Source: Streptococcus acidominimus (GTDB lineage: Bacteria; Bacillota; Bacilli; Lactobacillales; Streptococcaceae). Taken from it: DNA of 51,930 nucleotides. The stretch covers positions 1-51,930 of the forward strand of contig NZ_MSJL01000012.1 of assembly GCF_001921825.1 (NCBI RefSeq), given 5' to 3'. The translations under genes were made by a program, and so were the position numbers. The notes beneath the pieces were generated by a model. It was not told where the DNA came from. It made no database searches and was given only the letters and a program-made list of their open reading frames with translations. Shown here piece after piece: positions 24,186 through 34,330 of this stretch (positions are counted from its first letter, which is position 1; the number at the start of each line of letters is the position of its first letter).

Positions 24186-24947
24186 GCTATGTCCTCCTTC
24201 TCTGTCTAGGTTGATATCGTCCGTTCATTTCTATTTTTATTCCTTCGTTCACTCGTCTTGTATAATTGAACTCGGGCTACGAGCTGTGCAAAAAAGAGCG
24301 ATAACTGTTTCAGTTTTAGCTGATGATGGTTCTTTAGGAAATAGGCTGAAAACCTCCACTGGAGCTTTTCACTCGTCAAAACTCCTATTTTTGCTTTGCT
24401 CGTCTAACGCCCTTGTATCTTGTATAATTGAACTTGAGCTACAACTCACTGACAAAAAGATAAATACTCCTAGCTCTAAAGGTATAGCATACCTTTAGAG
24501 GCGGGAAATAGAAGTTTGCGAAGCAAACTCTCACTAGCTTCTTCGTCGTATTTCCTATTTTGTCTAGGAGTTGCTTAACGCTCTCGTATCTTGAGTTGTA
24601 CTATTGAGAAAAGTTACACTTTTCTTATCTATCACTTGTCTAGTTATCAACTAGACAACTACCTGCGACTTTTAACGAAAACTTTGTTTTCTTTATTTCC
24701 CACCTCAAACAGTCTCTCCCCAGACTGTTTGAGCTAGTACTAAAAGTAAACTAAACAACTATATCGTCCGTTCATTTCTATTTTTATTCCTTCGTTCACT
24801 CGTCTTGTATAGTTGTCAACTTGTTTCGATGAGTGATACACTTTGAAAAACTCCGATAGAGGTTTTCAGCCTGCTCCCTTGAAATTAGAAAGGAGTGAAC
24901 TTCCTTTCTCCCTCTTGTTGATTTTCATTGAGTATATGAGAATTATT
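24186..24947. repeat. mosaic intergenic repeat block R1
   Basis: No gene. The block is a chain of hairpin modules shared with the other repeat blocks: 'aattgaactcgggctacgagctgtgc', CTCTAAAGGTAT/ATACCTTTAGAG (near 24473-24500), GAAAAGT/ACTTTTC, TTGTCTAGTT/AACTAGACAA (24636-24658) and CTCAAACAGTCT/AGACTGTTTGAG (24704-24733). The module 'cgtccgttcatttctatttttattc' occurs twice, near 24215 and 24770. Confidence 0.85.
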
Positions 24948-25745
24948 CTAGTCCTCTAGATTTTCCCAAAATTGGGCTGCCAATGCCCCTTCTAATTCTT
25001 TCGTCCACTCCTTGTTCAAGAAGCGTTGGCTGTAGGTGTGTAGTAGTTGTTCCCAGGAAGTCTTTTCTGCTCCAACCAATATTGGGTAAAAGTGCACACC
25101 GTTTTGTTCGGCAGCTTTCAAGTCTCCCGGTGAATCTCCAATCATCAACATCTGATGACGGTCATATCCCTCTTCTATTAAATGAGCAAGGACATCTTCT
25201 TTTTTGCCTCGGTCTTGGCAATAGAGGTCATCTACAAACTCCAGCAAGCCTTGGTCTTGCCATTCTTCTAGCACTGCCTCTTTATTAGCAGATGAGACAA
25301 CGAAGACCTTGCCTTTGGTTTTTAGAAATGCCAGCGTTTCTCGTACTTCCTCAAATGCGAGAACTGCTCCGTCATAGTCTTTAATGGACTGGTTGACCTG
25401 CAAAGACCAGTCCAGAGCCTTTTGGAGGTCGTCTGATGGTGTAGCTTCTAAGGCCTTTTCCAAGGAAGCATTGGACAAGGAAGAAGTCGTCTCCACCCAA
25501 GCCTCCAATTGCTCAATCCCTGTCATACCGGCAGATTTGAGACCGGTCACTAGACCAACAAAACGGTTGATCCCCCTCCTTTTGGAATAGAGATTGACAT
25601 GGTTCCACTCTGCCAGAAAGGCTTTCCGATCTGCAATCTCAAAGACATCTGCTGCCAAGGGGCCAAAAAACAACTGGTGCTTATAGGTCATGGTATCCAT
25701 GGCACAGCCATCTGAATCGATACAAAATACATAGTCTGCTTTCAT
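24948..25745 (-). CDS. HAD-superfamily hydrolase in the hexuronate operon
   Basis: A 265-residue HAD phosphatase. Motif I is DSDGCAMDTM near the N terminus (an unusual DxD form), motif II is VVSSANKEA, and motif IV is GDSPGDL. The cap is helical and lies between motifs I and II. It is the last gene of the kdgA-uxaC-uxuA-SDR operon, starting 2 bp after the SDR stop. It may dephosphorylate a sugar-phosphate side product such as KDPG-related compounds, but the substrate is not evident. Confidence 0.85.
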   Translation of the reverse strand: MKADYVFCIDSDGCAMDTMTYKHQLFFGPLAADVFEIADRKAFLAEWNHVNLYSKRRGINRFVGLVTGLKSAGMTGIEQLEAWVETTSSLSNASLEKALEATPSDDLQKALDWSLQVNQSIKDYDGAVLAFEEVRETLAFLKTKGKVFVVSSANKEAVLEEWQDQGLLEFVDDLYCQDRGKKEDVLAHLIEEGYDRHQMLMIGDSPGDLKAAEQNGVHFYPILVGAEKTSWEQLLHTYSQRFLNKEWTKELEGALAAQFWENLED

Positions 25746-25747
25746 AC

Positions 25748-26587
25748 TTATACTCCAGAATAGGCCGAGAAACCACCGTCAATAGGGAGAACTACTCCAT
25801 TTACAAAGCTAGCGAGGTTTTCATCTGCTAGGAAGAAAACACCACCGACCAATTCTTCTGCCTCGCCAAAGCGCCCCATTGGGGTATTGGTCAAGATTTT
25901 ATTGGCACGCGCAGTTGGTTGCCCTGTCTCATCAAAGAGTAGCCCACGATTCTGATTGGTGACGAGGAAGCCCGGTGCGATCGCATTGCAACGGATACCG
26001 ACCTTTGAAAAATGCACAGCCAACCACTGGGTGAAATTGCTAATCGCTGCTTTGGCGCCTGAGTAGGCTGGAATTTTTGTCAGCGGTGTAAAGGCGTTCA
26101 TACTCGAAATATTGATGATATTTGCCCCTTTACGATCGATCATATCCTGCGCGAAAACTTGAGTAGGAAGCAGGGTTCCAAGGTAGTTCAAGTTAAAGAC
26201 AAAATTGATACCCGCTTCATCTAAATCAAAGAAGGTCTTGGTCTCACTCGGTAAGCCCACTTCGTGAAATTCATTATCGGTGGTTGCCTTGGGATTGTTC
26301 CCTCCAGCACCGTTGACCAAGATGTCGGTAGGACCTAAGTCTGCCAATACTTGTCTACGGACTTCTTCCAGATTCTCCTTGGATAAGACATTTGATTTGT
26401 AGGCTTTTGCTACACCGCCTGCTGCTTCAATCTCATCCACAAAGACCTGAGCAGCTGCTTCATTCAAATCAAGGAGGGCAACCTTGGCACCCGCCTTAGC
26501 AAATTCTTTTGCCAAGTAGCCACAGAGGACACCTCCAGCGCCTGTAATCACGACAACCTTATCCTTAAATTCAATCACTTTTGTCAT
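25748..26587 (-). CDS. SDR oxidoreductase, probable D-fructuronate reductase (D-mannonate dehydrogenase)
   Basis: A 279-residue classical short-chain dehydrogenase with an N-terminal nucleotide-binding TGAGGVLCGYLA, NGAGGNN, catalytic Ser in NISSMNAF and YSGAKAAI (Tyr-x-x-x-Lys). In Gram-positive hexuronate operons an SDR of this kind replaces the long-chain UxuB and reduces D-fructuronate to D-mannonate with NAD(P)H. The position directly after uxuA (11-bp gap) and the absence of any other reductase support that role. Confidence 0.85.
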   Translation of the reverse strand: MTKVIEFKDKVVVITGAGGVLCGYLAKEFAKAGAKVALLDLNEAAAQVFVDEIEAAGGVAKAYKSNVLSKENLEEVRRQVLADLGPTDILVNGAGGNNPKATTDNEFHEVGLPSETKTFFDLDEAGINFVFNLNYLGTLLPTQVFAQDMIDRKGANIINISSMNAFTPLTKIPAYSGAKAAISNFTQWLAVHFSKVGIRCNAIAPGFLVTNQNRGLLFDETGQPTARANKILTNTPMGRFGEAEELVGGVFFLADENLASFVNGVVLPIDGGFSAYSGV

Positions 26588-26598
26588 CTGTCTACCTC

Positions 26599-27693
26599 CT
26601 ATTTTTTCCCTAGGGTCTTAGCCCGAATCCCAAAATCCGGCACCTTGCCTGCTGCTATCATATTGGCTTCATAGAGGCCATTGAAATAAGTCGCCCCTAA
26701 AGCTCGGTCGTAAAGCCCGTAGCCCGGTGTCTGGGTCTGGTCTCCCCAGATCCTACGACCATGGTCAGGACGCAGGGCTCCCTGCCAATCATGGGCAACG
26801 AGCAATTTCACAACTCCGTTCATATCAATATCACCTGCCTGGGATAGATGGGCGGTTTCTTGGAAGCCCCAATCTCCTGCCGTGACATTGCGGGTATGCA
26901 TAAAGTTGATACGGTTACGCTTCAAGGCATATTCAGTCAGCGCAAGGACATCATTTTTAGGATCAGAAGCGTAAGATCCTACACACATGGTGATACCATT
27001 AGTCGGCGAATCATATAGATCAAGGAAACGCTCTACTGCCTTTTGACCAGTTATAATACGTGGAAGTCCAAAGATACCATACGGGGGGTCATCTGGGTGA
27101 ATCGCCATCTTCACACCAGCAGCTTCTGCGGTCGGCATAATCGCTTGAATAAAGTAAGCTAGATTTTCCCAGAGGTCTTCTTCAGAAATATTCTGGCGGT
27201 AATTTTCAATAATCGCTTTCATTTCATCCTTAGAATAAGAAGAATCCCATCCCGGCAAGTTCAAATCATCTGCCACAGGGTCAACTCCTGCCAAGTCTTC
27301 TTTCAGAAAGGCGAGGGAGGTGGAGCCATCAGGAAGAGGGTGATGCAAATCAGAGCGGGTCCAGTCAAAAACTGGCATAAAATTGTAACATACGACTGGA
27401 ATCCCAGCAAGACCAACGTTTTTGATGGAGGTCTTATAATTTTCAATCAAGGCATCACGATTGGCTTTCCCCTGCTTGATGTCTTCATGCACTGGGATCG
27501 ATTCAATCACAGTGATTTCAAGACCGGCATCTTCTACCATTTTTTTCAATTCTAGCAGTTTTTCCAAGGGCCATGCCTGACCAACTGGAACATCATAAAC
27601 CGCTGTCACAATTCCCTGCATGCCGGGAATTGCTTTGATTTCTGCTAGGGTCACAGGATCTTTTTTCCCGTACCAACGAAAAGACATTTTCAT
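26599..27693 (-). CDS. uxuA: mannonate dehydratase
   Basis: A 364-residue UxuA-family protein. The N-terminal MKMSFRWYGKKDPV, the metal-site segment 'AIHPDDPPYGIFGLPRI', 'GITMCVGSYAS', 'FMHTRNV' and 'GALRPDHGRRIWG' match the xylose-isomerase-like TIM barrel of this family. It dehydrates D-mannonate to 2-keto-3-deoxy-D-gluconate. It lies between uxaC and the SDR gene with short gaps. Confidence 0.96.
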   Translation of the reverse strand: MKMSFRWYGKKDPVTLAEIKAIPGMQGIVTAVYDVPVGQAWPLEKLLELKKMVEDAGLEITVIESIPVHEDIKQGKANRDALIENYKTSIKNVGLAGIPVVCYNFMPVFDWTRSDLHHPLPDGSTSLAFLKEDLAGVDPVADDLNLPGWDSSYSKDEMKAIIENYRQNISEEDLWENLAYFIQAIMPTAEAAGVKMAIHPDDPPYGIFGLPRIITGQKAVERFLDLYDSPTNGITMCVGSYASDPKNDVLALTEYALKRNRINFMHTRNVTAGDWGFQETAHLSQAGDIDMNGVVKLLVAHDWQGALRPDHGRRIWGDQTQTPGYGLYDRALGATYFNGLYEANMIAAGKVPDFGIRAKTLGKK

Positions 27694-27705
27694 CTTATTA
27701 CCTCA

Positions 27706-29106
27706 TTATTTTTCAAAAAATTGTTTCGCATTATAGTAAGAAATAGCTTCTGCCACCTGTCCTAACTCCTGATAGTCTTCTGGCACTTCCTCATCTACTA
27801 TCCATTGCCCAAGGTATGAAGCCAAGATTCTTCTAAAGTAGTCGTGCCGCTGGTAGGACAAGAAACTCCGTGAGTCCGTCAGCATGCCGACAAAATTCGC
27901 TAGCATTCCCTGCTCTGCATAGGCGTTCATCTGGTCAATCATGCCCAGCTTTGTATCGTTAAACCACCAGCCTGCTCCAAATTGCAGCTGGCTTTTATGC
28001 TCTTGTTCATTGGCTTGGAAATTAGCTAGGGTATTGGCTAGGGGAATATTGTAGGTCGGATTTAGGTTATACCAAATCATCTTTGGCAGACTATCTGTCT
28101 GTACTAGATGATCCAAAAGCTGATTAAGATGGCTAGTGAGGGCTATCTGATCTCCGATCGAATCCACTCCAACATCTGCACCGAGGCGCTCGAACAAGCC
28201 CGTATGATTATTGCGCAGAGCGCCAAAATGCACCTGTGTCACAAGACCATACTGCTTGTAGAGGCGGCACAATTCCACAAAGACTGCTGTCTGCCATTTT
28301 CGAATATCAGAGATACGCAGTGTCTGCCCCGCCAAGGCAGCCTGCAGCAAATCGTCCAACTCCTCTTTACTTGCCAGTTCAAAGCAAATCTCGGTAAAAC
28401 TAATATCGCTTGCCAAGCAACCTGCTTGGGCGAAATAGGCAACCCGATCTCCTAAAGCAGCAACCAAGCTAGCAAAACTGTCAATCGTCCGCTTTGTTTT
28501 TTGTTCCAAAAGATGGACAAAATCTTTAAAATTCCGGTGTTCAATAAAGGCTTCATCTGGTCGGAAGGTCGGTGCTACAACCGTCTCAAAGCTGGTATCA
28601 GCTGCTAAGCGTTGATGCCATTCCAAGTCATCCAAGGGATGGTCAGTTGTGCCGATAAATGCCACCTTGGCAGCCTTAATCAGCTTTCTGGGACTGATCT
28701 GTTCTTCTCGTAAAAAGGTATTTAAGCGTTCATATAGCTCTTCTGCATTTTCCTCAGTCAGAAGCTCGCTCACTCCAAAAACCTGCTTTAATTCTAAATG
28801 GCTCCAATGGTAGAGCGGATTGCCATAAGCCCTGCTGACTGTCTTTGCCCACGCCTTGAACTTGGCAAGCTTGGAAGCTGATCCTGTAATTTCTTCTTCT
28901 GAAATTCCGTTCGCCCGCATCAAGCGCCATTTATAGTGGTCACCACCCAGCCATAAATCCACAATATTGTCATAGACCTGATCCTGATAGATCTCTTTCG
29001 GGTCTAAGTGACAGTGAAAGTCATAGATAGGCAGATCCTTGATTTGCTCATACAAGCGATGAGCAGGTTGATTTTTCAACATAAAAGAAGCATCATTAAA
29101 GGTCAT
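27706..29106 (-). CDS. uxaC: glucuronate isomerase
   Basis: A 466-residue UxaC of usual length. The amidohydrolase-fold metal motif [10 protein letters not shown] is near residue 30, and '[15 protein letters not shown]', '[11 protein letters not shown]' and '[20 protein letters not shown]' are typical. It interconverts D-glucuronate and D-fructuronate (also galacturonate/tagaturonate). Only 1 bp separates its start from the kdgA stop, so it is coupled to kdgA. Confidence 0.96.
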   Translation of the reverse strand: MTFNDASFMLKNQPAHRLYEQIKDLPIYDFHCHLDPKEIYQDQVYDNIVDLWLGGDHYKWRLMRANGISEEEITGSASKLAKFKAWAKTVSRAYGNPLYHWSHLELKQVFGVSELLTEENAEELYERLNTFLREEQISPRKLIKAAKVAFIGTTDHPLDDLEWHQRLAADTSFETVVAPTFRPDEAFIEHRNFKDFVHLLEQKTKRTIDSFASLVAALGDRVAYFAQAGCLASDISFTEICFELASKEELDDLLQAALAGQTLRISDIRKWQTAVFVELCRLYKQYGLVTQVHFGALRNNHTGLFERLGADVGVDSIGDQIALTSHLNQLLDHLVQTDSLPKMIWYNLNPTYNIPLANTLANFQANEQEHKSQLQFGAGWWFNDTKLGMIDQMNAYAEQGMLANFVGMLTDSRSFLSYQRHDYFRRILASYLGQWIVDEEVPEDYQELGQVAEAISYYNAKQFFEK

Positions 29107-29107
29107 A

Positions 29108-29728
29108 TCACTCCTCCACTGCTTTTACAAAGGACTGGGCAATCTCTGTCACACTCCTATAACCAGCATCAGCCACCTTGCTCGCAAGGGCTGAACCAAT
29201 TCCAACGGCACACGCGCCTGCCTTTTTCCAAGCCGCAACGTTGGTAACCGAAACGCCACCTGATGGCATCAGATTGACCTCTGGAATGGGCCCATGAATG
29301 TCTTTGATAAAATTCGGTCCCAAGACCCCTCCAGGGAAGAGCTTGATAATCGGACACCCTGCTGTCTGGGCAGATACGATTTCCGTTGCCGTTGCACATC
29401 CTGGGAAATACAGAACCTCGTGTTCTGCTGCTACTGCTTGGATCGCTTTAGAAAAGTGTGGGCTGACCAAGAATTGGGCTCCTGCCTCAATAGCCTCTTG
29501 AGCCAAAGCAGTCGACATCACTGTCCCTGCACCCACGATAACAGACAAATCATCTGAGAACTCTTGGTTCAAATCATGGATGACCTTAGCTGCATTGGGA
29601 GTTGAAAAGGTTATTTCTATATTTTTTATTCCACCAAGAATGGCATGCCGAGCAATCTCTAGCGCGTCATTCTCATCTTTTCCGCGAATGACTGCGAAAA
29701 AGTAATTTTCTTTTAACTGTTGTAACAT
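29108..29728 (-). CDS. kdgA: 2-keto-3-deoxy-6-phosphogluconate aldolase
   Basis: About 206 residues, a KDPG/KHG aldolase. FAVIRG (phosphate/Arg), [11 protein letters not shown] (catalytic Glu region) and [10 protein letters not shown] (Schiff-base Lys) are all present. It splits KDPG into pyruvate and glyceraldehyde-3-phosphate. The frame opens at 29743, but AAAGGAG lies just before the ATG at 29728, which I chose. First gene of the operon. Confidence 0.95.
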   Translation of the reverse strand: MLQQLKENYFFAVIRGKDENDALEIARHAILGGIKNIEITFSTPNAAKVIHDLNQEFSDDLSVIVGAGTVMSTALAQEAIEAGAQFLVSPHFSKAIQAVAAEHEVLYFPGCATATEIVSAQTAGCPIIKLFPGGVLGPNFIKDIHGPIPEVNLMPSGGVSVTNVAAWKKAGACAVGIGSALASKVADAGYRSVTEIAQSFVKAVEE

Positions 29729-29768
29729 GGTTTCTCCTTTCACCAGAAAACGCTATCACTATGATTAC

Positions 29769-29797
29769 AGTATATAATTCATCTGATGATTTGTCAA
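29769..29797 (-). promoter_or_regulatory. kdgA operon promoter with a GntR-type operator in the spacer
   Basis: TTGACA (29792-29797), 17 bp and TATACT (29769-29774) form a near-consensus promoter. The spacer contains the palindrome CATCTGATG (29780-29788) inside AATTCATCTGATGATTT. The same 9-mer sits in the same place in the transporter promoter, so it is the probable site of the adjacent FadR/GntR repressor. Confidence 0.8.
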
Positions 29798-29810
29798 GAA
29801 AAAGATCATA

Positions 29811-29854
29811 AAAAAATAAGATAAGTCCTCAATCCTTACTTGAAGACTTATCTT
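29811..29854 (-). terminator. terminator of the GntR regulator gene
   Basis: AAGATAAGTC / GACTTATCTT (29818-29827, 29845-29854) with extra inner pairing is followed on the minus strand by TATTTTTTT. It separates the regulator message from the kdgA promoter. Confidence 0.85.
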
Positions 29855-29859
29855 TTATC

Positions 29860-30579
29860 CTATTTTTCTTTTGGATTTAAACCATGAAGCGTTAAATCTT
29901 TATCAAACCATTCCGTCAAAACACTCTGTCTGACAGCGACTATATGGGCTATCATGCTATCATACGCCGCTACTGGATGCCGGTTCTGGATTGCTGACAA
30001 AATATTGCGGTGGGCTTTTAGGCTCTCTGATTTCATCTGACGATTTGTATAATTTTCATTGATCAGATGAATGGACTGATTGATAACCGGTATCAAACTC
30101 ATCATGGCAATATTGCCACTCATCTCTGCTAACATGCTATGGAACTGGACATCAAGTTCCAAGTGGGCTTCATCACCACGATGAACGGCATCTTCGATAG
30201 CATCCACGACCTCTTCCAAGCGGGCAATGTCCTCATCAGAGGCAAACTGTGCTACTCTCTCGGCAATTCGAGGCTCCAGAAGATAGCGCAATTCAAACAA
30301 ATCCGTCGTTAATTTGATACGATCTCGAACCAGAGAGAAGCCTAGAGGATCCTCGGAAACTCCCTTTTTAGAACTGATATAGGTTCCTGATCCCTGACGC
30401 ACCTCTAAAATATTGCGTGTTGCTAGGCTCCGAACAGCTTCTCGAATCGTCGAACGCCCAACTTCCAAATCCTGCGCCAATTCATACTCATTGGGTAGCT
30501 TATCTCCTACAACATAGCCACGTTCCAAAATTAACTCCAATAAGCGATCTGCTGTTTTTTCAACCAAAGGTTTTGACAT
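29860..30579 (-). CDS. FadR-subfamily GntR transcriptional regulator of hexuronate genes
   Basis: A 239-residue regulator. The N-terminal winged helix (GDKLPNEYELAQDLEVGRSTIREAVRSLATRNILEVRQGSGTYI) is classic GntR. The C-terminal all-helical FCD domain shows LRYLLEPRIAERVA, a D-x-x-x-H-type metal site (LELDVQFHSMLAEMSGN) and AHRNILSAI. FadR-type relatives UxuR, ExuR and KdgR sense uronates or KDG(P). Its place between uidA and kdgA and the shared palindrome make it the likely local repressor. The effector is unknown. Confidence 0.9.
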   Translation of the reverse strand: MSKPLVEKTADRLLELILERGYVVGDKLPNEYELAQDLEVGRSTIREAVRSLATRNILEVRQGSGTYISSKKGVSEDPLGFSLVRDRIKLTTDLFELRYLLEPRIAERVAQFASDEDIARLEEVVDAIEDAVHRGDEAHLELDVQFHSMLAEMSGNIAMMSLIPVINQSIHLINENYTNRQMKSESLKAHRNILSAIQNRHPVAAYDSMIAHIVAVRQSVLTEWFDKDLTLHGLNPKEK

Positions 30580-30912
30580 TCCTATTCCTCCTTGAGACTG
30601 GAAAAAATCCCCACTTCGGTCTATTTTACAGCTTGATTCGTTTAATCTAGTGTTCCAGCATCAAATGAGCACTACTGGATACCAAAATCCAACCATTAAA
30701 ACTCAGAATCGTTGGTTTATGGACGATCACTATCTCTCGCCGATAAGCCCTCTTAACCTTGTGGGAAAGACAACGAAATCTAGACTTTATACTCACTAAA
30801 CCCCAAAGAACAAGTTAAGAAGTAAGCCTTGGTAAGGCAAGCCAAGACCGACCACGTTTGAAAAGATTTTTTAAAGTATCATTACTGATTTCTGTCCCAC
30901 CCTCATTATAGC
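30580..30912. other. gene-free spacer between uidA and the GntR gene
   Basis: No ORF. It contains several short hairpins (GCCTT-ggt-AAGGC near 30825, CCAAC...GTTGG near 30690-30715). On the minus strand a 'GGTGGGACAGAAATCAGTAA' segment near 30880-30900 recalls dispersed repeats of streptococcal genomes. A small RNA or decayed repeat is possible; I see no decisive sign. Confidence 0.4.
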
Positions 30913-32712
30913 TTATTTTGACTTATAATGGTAGTTAGGAATAGCAGTCCAGCGTTTTTTAAATTCACGGACCACCTGTTTTGGTTCACGATTCCTTGAG
31001 AAGAGTCCCTTGTGATTTCCCTTCACTCGAATCAGCATGACATTGGTCTCAAAATCCGCAAAATTCCAGACCTGCTCTCCCACCAGATTGGGAACTGTAT
31101 CAAATACCCGATGATTCATTTCATAGTAATCTATTTGGTAACTCTCTGTATAGGGAATATCCCACATTGACTGCAAACCTGGTAAGGTATCCGCACCATA
31201 CTCCGTTACTAAAATAGGTTTGTCTGGGTATAGGTCTTGCCACTGCTTTAATTCAGCGCTTAGCCCCTGCTCTGCTTTTGCCAAATCGCCATGATGTACA
31301 TACCAGCCGTAGTAGCGGTTTAAGGAAATCACATCAACCAGATCCATCACCTCGTCCTTATCGGGTGTCGCGACCATAATATTGACCAGTGTAACAGGAC
31401 GGCGTTGTGGATCGCTATCTCTCATGCGCTCAATCAATGGTTTGAAATAGGCTCTCGCTCCTGTTTCATGACTGGCTGGCTCATTTGCCACCACCCACAT
31501 GACCACTGACGGGTGGTTCTTATCTCGCTTTATTAGCTCATCAATGACCTGTTCATGGGCAGCCTTTGTCTGCATTACTTCCCATGTGTTCTGTCGTTCC
31601 TTATTTTCTCCCATCAAATCCAAGGCTGCGCTAAATTGTTGGAACAGACCGACTGCTGGAACTTCGTCAATGACGACAATCCCCATGCGGTCTGCTAAGC
31701 GCATCATCTCTTCAGAATAGGGGTAGTGTGATGTCCTAAAGGAGTTAGCACCGATCGCTTTTAGTAAATTCAAATCCATCAGATTGGCTGCTTCATTCAG
31801 CCCGCGTCCGTTGATATAGGTATCTTCGTGCTTGCCAAAGCCCTTAAAGTAGAAGGGTTTGTGGTTAATGAAAAACTGCCCATCTTTCACAGTGACACTA
31901 CGGATACCAAAAGGTTCTGTATAGGTATCAAGGAGCTGACCATCTGCCCACAATTCTACACGCGCAGTGTACAGATAAGCGTCCAAGACCTCCCAGAGGC
32001 GTGGCTGTTTAAGAGTAACCCGACCATTTTCTAGCTCCGCAACCTCTTGTTTTTCTTCGTCAAAAATCTGAATCCGAACGGTATCCACTGCCTCTACCGT
32101 CTCGACCATCACCTCTACGGAGGCTTCCGACAAATCATCTGATAGCTGACTGGTAATCACAATATCTCGGATATGGTTTTTCGGACGTGTAAAGAGATGG
32201 ACATTTCGATGAATACCTGCATAATTATAAAAATCAAAATTCTCCAGCATTCTTTTCCGAATAGATCCATCTTCTTGGACTTCTTCCATCAGATTTCCAA
32301 CCGGCAAGGTTCTATTATTCAATTCGTTGTTGACGCAAACGGTTAACCGGATACTTTCTTCCTGATAGAATCTTGCTGGAACGACCAACTCAAATGGTGT
32401 AAACCCACCCCTATGCTCTCCAAGGAGAATGCCATTCACATAGACAGTCGCATGATGGGTGACAGAGCCAAAGCGCAGTACCCATTCTTCCTGGTCTCCC
32501 ACTTTCGGAACTACGCAATCTGTCTCATACCAGCTGTCCCCAATATAGGAACGCTTCTCTTTGTCTACTAGCACGTCATTGAAAGAGGTTGGTACTACCA
32601 TAACTTCATTGTTGTCCAAAGCGACTTGCGGATCGCCACTCCCTTGCTTGAAGCGCCAGACACCATTCAAACTCTGCACTCTTCTAGTTTTTGTATTGAT
32701 CGGATATAACAT
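30913..32712 (-). CDS. uidA: beta-glucuronidase
   Basis: A 599-residue GH2 enzyme, close to E. coli UidA in length. It has a sugar-binding jelly roll (MLYPINTKTRRVQSLNGVWRFK), a central Ig-like domain, and a TIM barrel with acid/base Glu411 (VANEPASHE) and nucleophile Glu504 (VTEYGAD). No signal peptide, so it acts on imported glucuronides and releases glucuronate for UxaC. It is downstream of kdgK and probably cotranscribed with it. A short hairpin (GAGCAA/TTGCTC, 32741-32758) precedes it. Confidence 0.96.
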   Translation of the reverse strand: MLYPINTKTRRVQSLNGVWRFKQGSGDPQVALDNNEVMVVPTSFNDVLVDKEKRSYIGDSWYETDCVVPKVGDQEEWVLRFGSVTHHATVYVNGILLGEHRGGFTPFELVVPARFYQEESIRLTVCVNNELNNRTLPVGNLMEEVQEDGSIRKRMLENFDFYNYAGIHRNVHLFTRPKNHIRDIVITSQLSDDLSEASVEVMVETVEAVDTVRIQIFDEEKQEVAELENGRVTLKQPRLWEVLDAYLYTARVELWADGQLLDTYTEPFGIRSVTVKDGQFFINHKPFYFKGFGKHEDTYINGRGLNEAANLMDLNLLKAIGANSFRTSHYPYSEEMMRLADRMGIVVIDEVPAVGLFQQFSAALDLMGENKERQNTWEVMQTKAAHEQVIDELIKRDKNHPSVVMWVVANEPASHETGARAYFKPLIERMRDSDPQRRPVTLVNIMVATPDKDEVMDLVDVISLNRYYGWYVHHGDLAKAEQGLSAELKQWQDLYPDKPILVTEYGADTLPGLQSMWDIPYTESYQIDYYEMNHRVFDTVPNLVGEQVWNFADFETNVMLIRVKGNHKGLFSRNREPKQVVREFKKRWTAIPNYHYKSK

Positions 32713-32798
32713 ATTCTACCTTCTTTCTATTTCTAGTGATGAGCAATCGGTCTTGCTCTAGCTAGCATTTCCAGCGTCAAATGTGGTTATAGGGAAAA

Positions 32799-33827
32799 TC
32801 ACCTTTTGATTTCATAGGATTCATGCGCGAGCAATCGGTCAATATCAGACGGCGTCATCACATTAACATCCCCCTCAATGGTATGCTTAAAGACAAAACT
32901 TGCCATGGCAATCTCTACTACTTTTTGACTAGCTAGCTCATTGACACAGCCGTGGATAATGCCTGCCGTAAAGGCATCACCCGTTCCAACCCTATCCAAA
33001 ACTTGAATCGTCTCCTTATCTGTTTCGTATAGGCTACCATTCTGGTATAAAAAGGCCTTGAGTTGGTATTGATTTGAATAGCCCATCTCCCTTTGGGTAA
33101 AGGCAATCCCATCCAGCTGATAGCGCTCCTCAATGGCTGCTAACACTTTTCTCAAACTAGCTCGATCATCATAGGGAGGCAGTAGCTGCAACTCATCTTT
33201 CAGATCGCGCCCCTGTTCATCCAGCAAGAGGATCGGTTCTAGTCCAATACAGATATTAGCTAGTTGCACCAGAGGAGAAAGGCGTTCCCGTGCCTCTTGA
33301 AAGGAAGCCCATAAGGTTGCCCGATAATTGAGATCTAGGGAAATCTTCACTCCTTTTTCCCTCGCTAAGGTCATCAAGCGATAGGTCAAGTCGTAGGTTG
33401 CCTCATTCAGCGCTGCCGTAATCCCACTGACATGGAACCAGTCCACCTGATCAAACACATGATCGAAGTGATAGTCGTCATAGCTTGAGCGGGAAAAAGA
33501 TGAAAAATCCCGATCATAGATGACTTGACTGGCTCGGACAGAAAATCCTTTCTGGTAATAATACAGCCCCAAACGTCCTGCCCTTTTGATGAGATAGTCC
33601 TGACAAATCTGACGGGCAAATAAAAAATGCTCCGCCATCTTTCCCAGTTCATTATCCGGAATTGCGGAAATCAAGGACGTAGCATGTCCTAGCTGGGCTA
33701 AGGTTGCCAAGACATTTAATTCCGACCCGCCAAACTGACATTCTAAACGACTTGCTTGAACCATTGTCTGATAATTTGGAGGAGAGAGGCGTAGTAATAT
33801 CTCTCCTAATCCTACGATTTTTTTCAT
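32799..33827 (-). CDS. kdgK: 2-keto-3-deoxygluconate kinase
   Basis: A 342-residue PfkB/ribokinase-family kinase with N-terminal GLGEILLRLSPP and FGGSELNVLATLAQLG, and the C-terminal signature DRVGTGDAFTAGIIHG with catalytic Asp284. It phosphorylates KDG to KDPG, the substrate of KdgA. It starts with ATG at 33827 after GGAGGAA. A repeat block separates it from the transporter gene upstream, which may originally have led this operon. Confidence 0.93.
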   Translation of the reverse strand: MKKIVGLGEILLRLSPPNYQTMVQASRLECQFGGSELNVLATLAQLGHATSLISAIPDNELGKMAEHFLFARQICQDYLIKRAGRLGLYYYQKGFSVRASQVIYDRDFSSFSRSSYDDYHFDHVFDQVDWFHVSGITAALNEATYDLTYRLMTLAREKGVKISLDLNYRATLWASFQEARERLSPLVQLANICIGLEPILLLDEQGRDLKDELQLLPPYDDRASLRKVLAAIEERYQLDGIAFTQREMGYSNQYQLKAFLYQNGSLYETDKETIQVLDRVGTGDAFTAGIIHGCVNELASQKVVEIAMASFVFKHTIEGDVNVMTPSDIDRLLAHESYEIKR

Positions 33828-33840
33828 TCTTTCCTCCTAT

Positions 33841-34330
33841 TTCTATAAGAAGAGGGAGCACGGCGAACTCTTATCCAAAGGTTCTGCGTCAGATTTGCTA
33901 GTTTGCCGTAGCTGTTGCGGGCTTGTTTCTTGTGTAGATGTGGTATGGTCGCTTTTTACGCCCTTTGTATCTTGAAATTGAACACGCCCTAAACTCTGTG
34001 CGAAAAAGAGACGCAACTGTTGCAATTTTAGTTGCTTACAGGTGGGGCTACCTTTAGGTACAAATTCTCCTCGAAACTAAAGTTTCTGCGTCAAATTTGC
34101 TATTTTCGCTTTGAGTTCTTAACGGGCTTTGTATCTTATATAACTGAACTCGGGCTACAACTCACTGACAAAGCGTAGTCAAAAAGTTTAGTAAATTGAT
34201 AAATATCACAGTAGGCATCTGATTGGCGCTAACACGCCAATCTAGTTGCCTTTGTGGGGGTCTCACTACGAAGCGAACCGCTTCTGTTCGGCCGCCTATT
34301 TTGTCTAGGAGTTGCTTACGCCCTCGTATC
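33841..34330. repeat. mosaic intergenic repeat block R3
   Basis: No gene. Hairpin modules in order include 'gtttgccgtagctgttg', 'acacgccctaaactctgtgcg', GCAA/TTGC, 'ggctacctttaggtac', GAAAC/GTTTC (34073-34086), 'aactgaactcgggctac', ATTGGCG/CGCCAAT and GAAGCG/CGCTTC. The block ends in 'ccctcgtatctta', directly against the stop codon of the transporter gene. A diverged inverted copy of the last part is at 43440-43530. Confidence 0.85.

Noticed and set aside
30580..30912. Small RNA gene between uidA and the GntR gene
   Set aside because: Hairpins are present but I found no convincing promoter-terminator pair, so it is listed only as a gene-free spacer.
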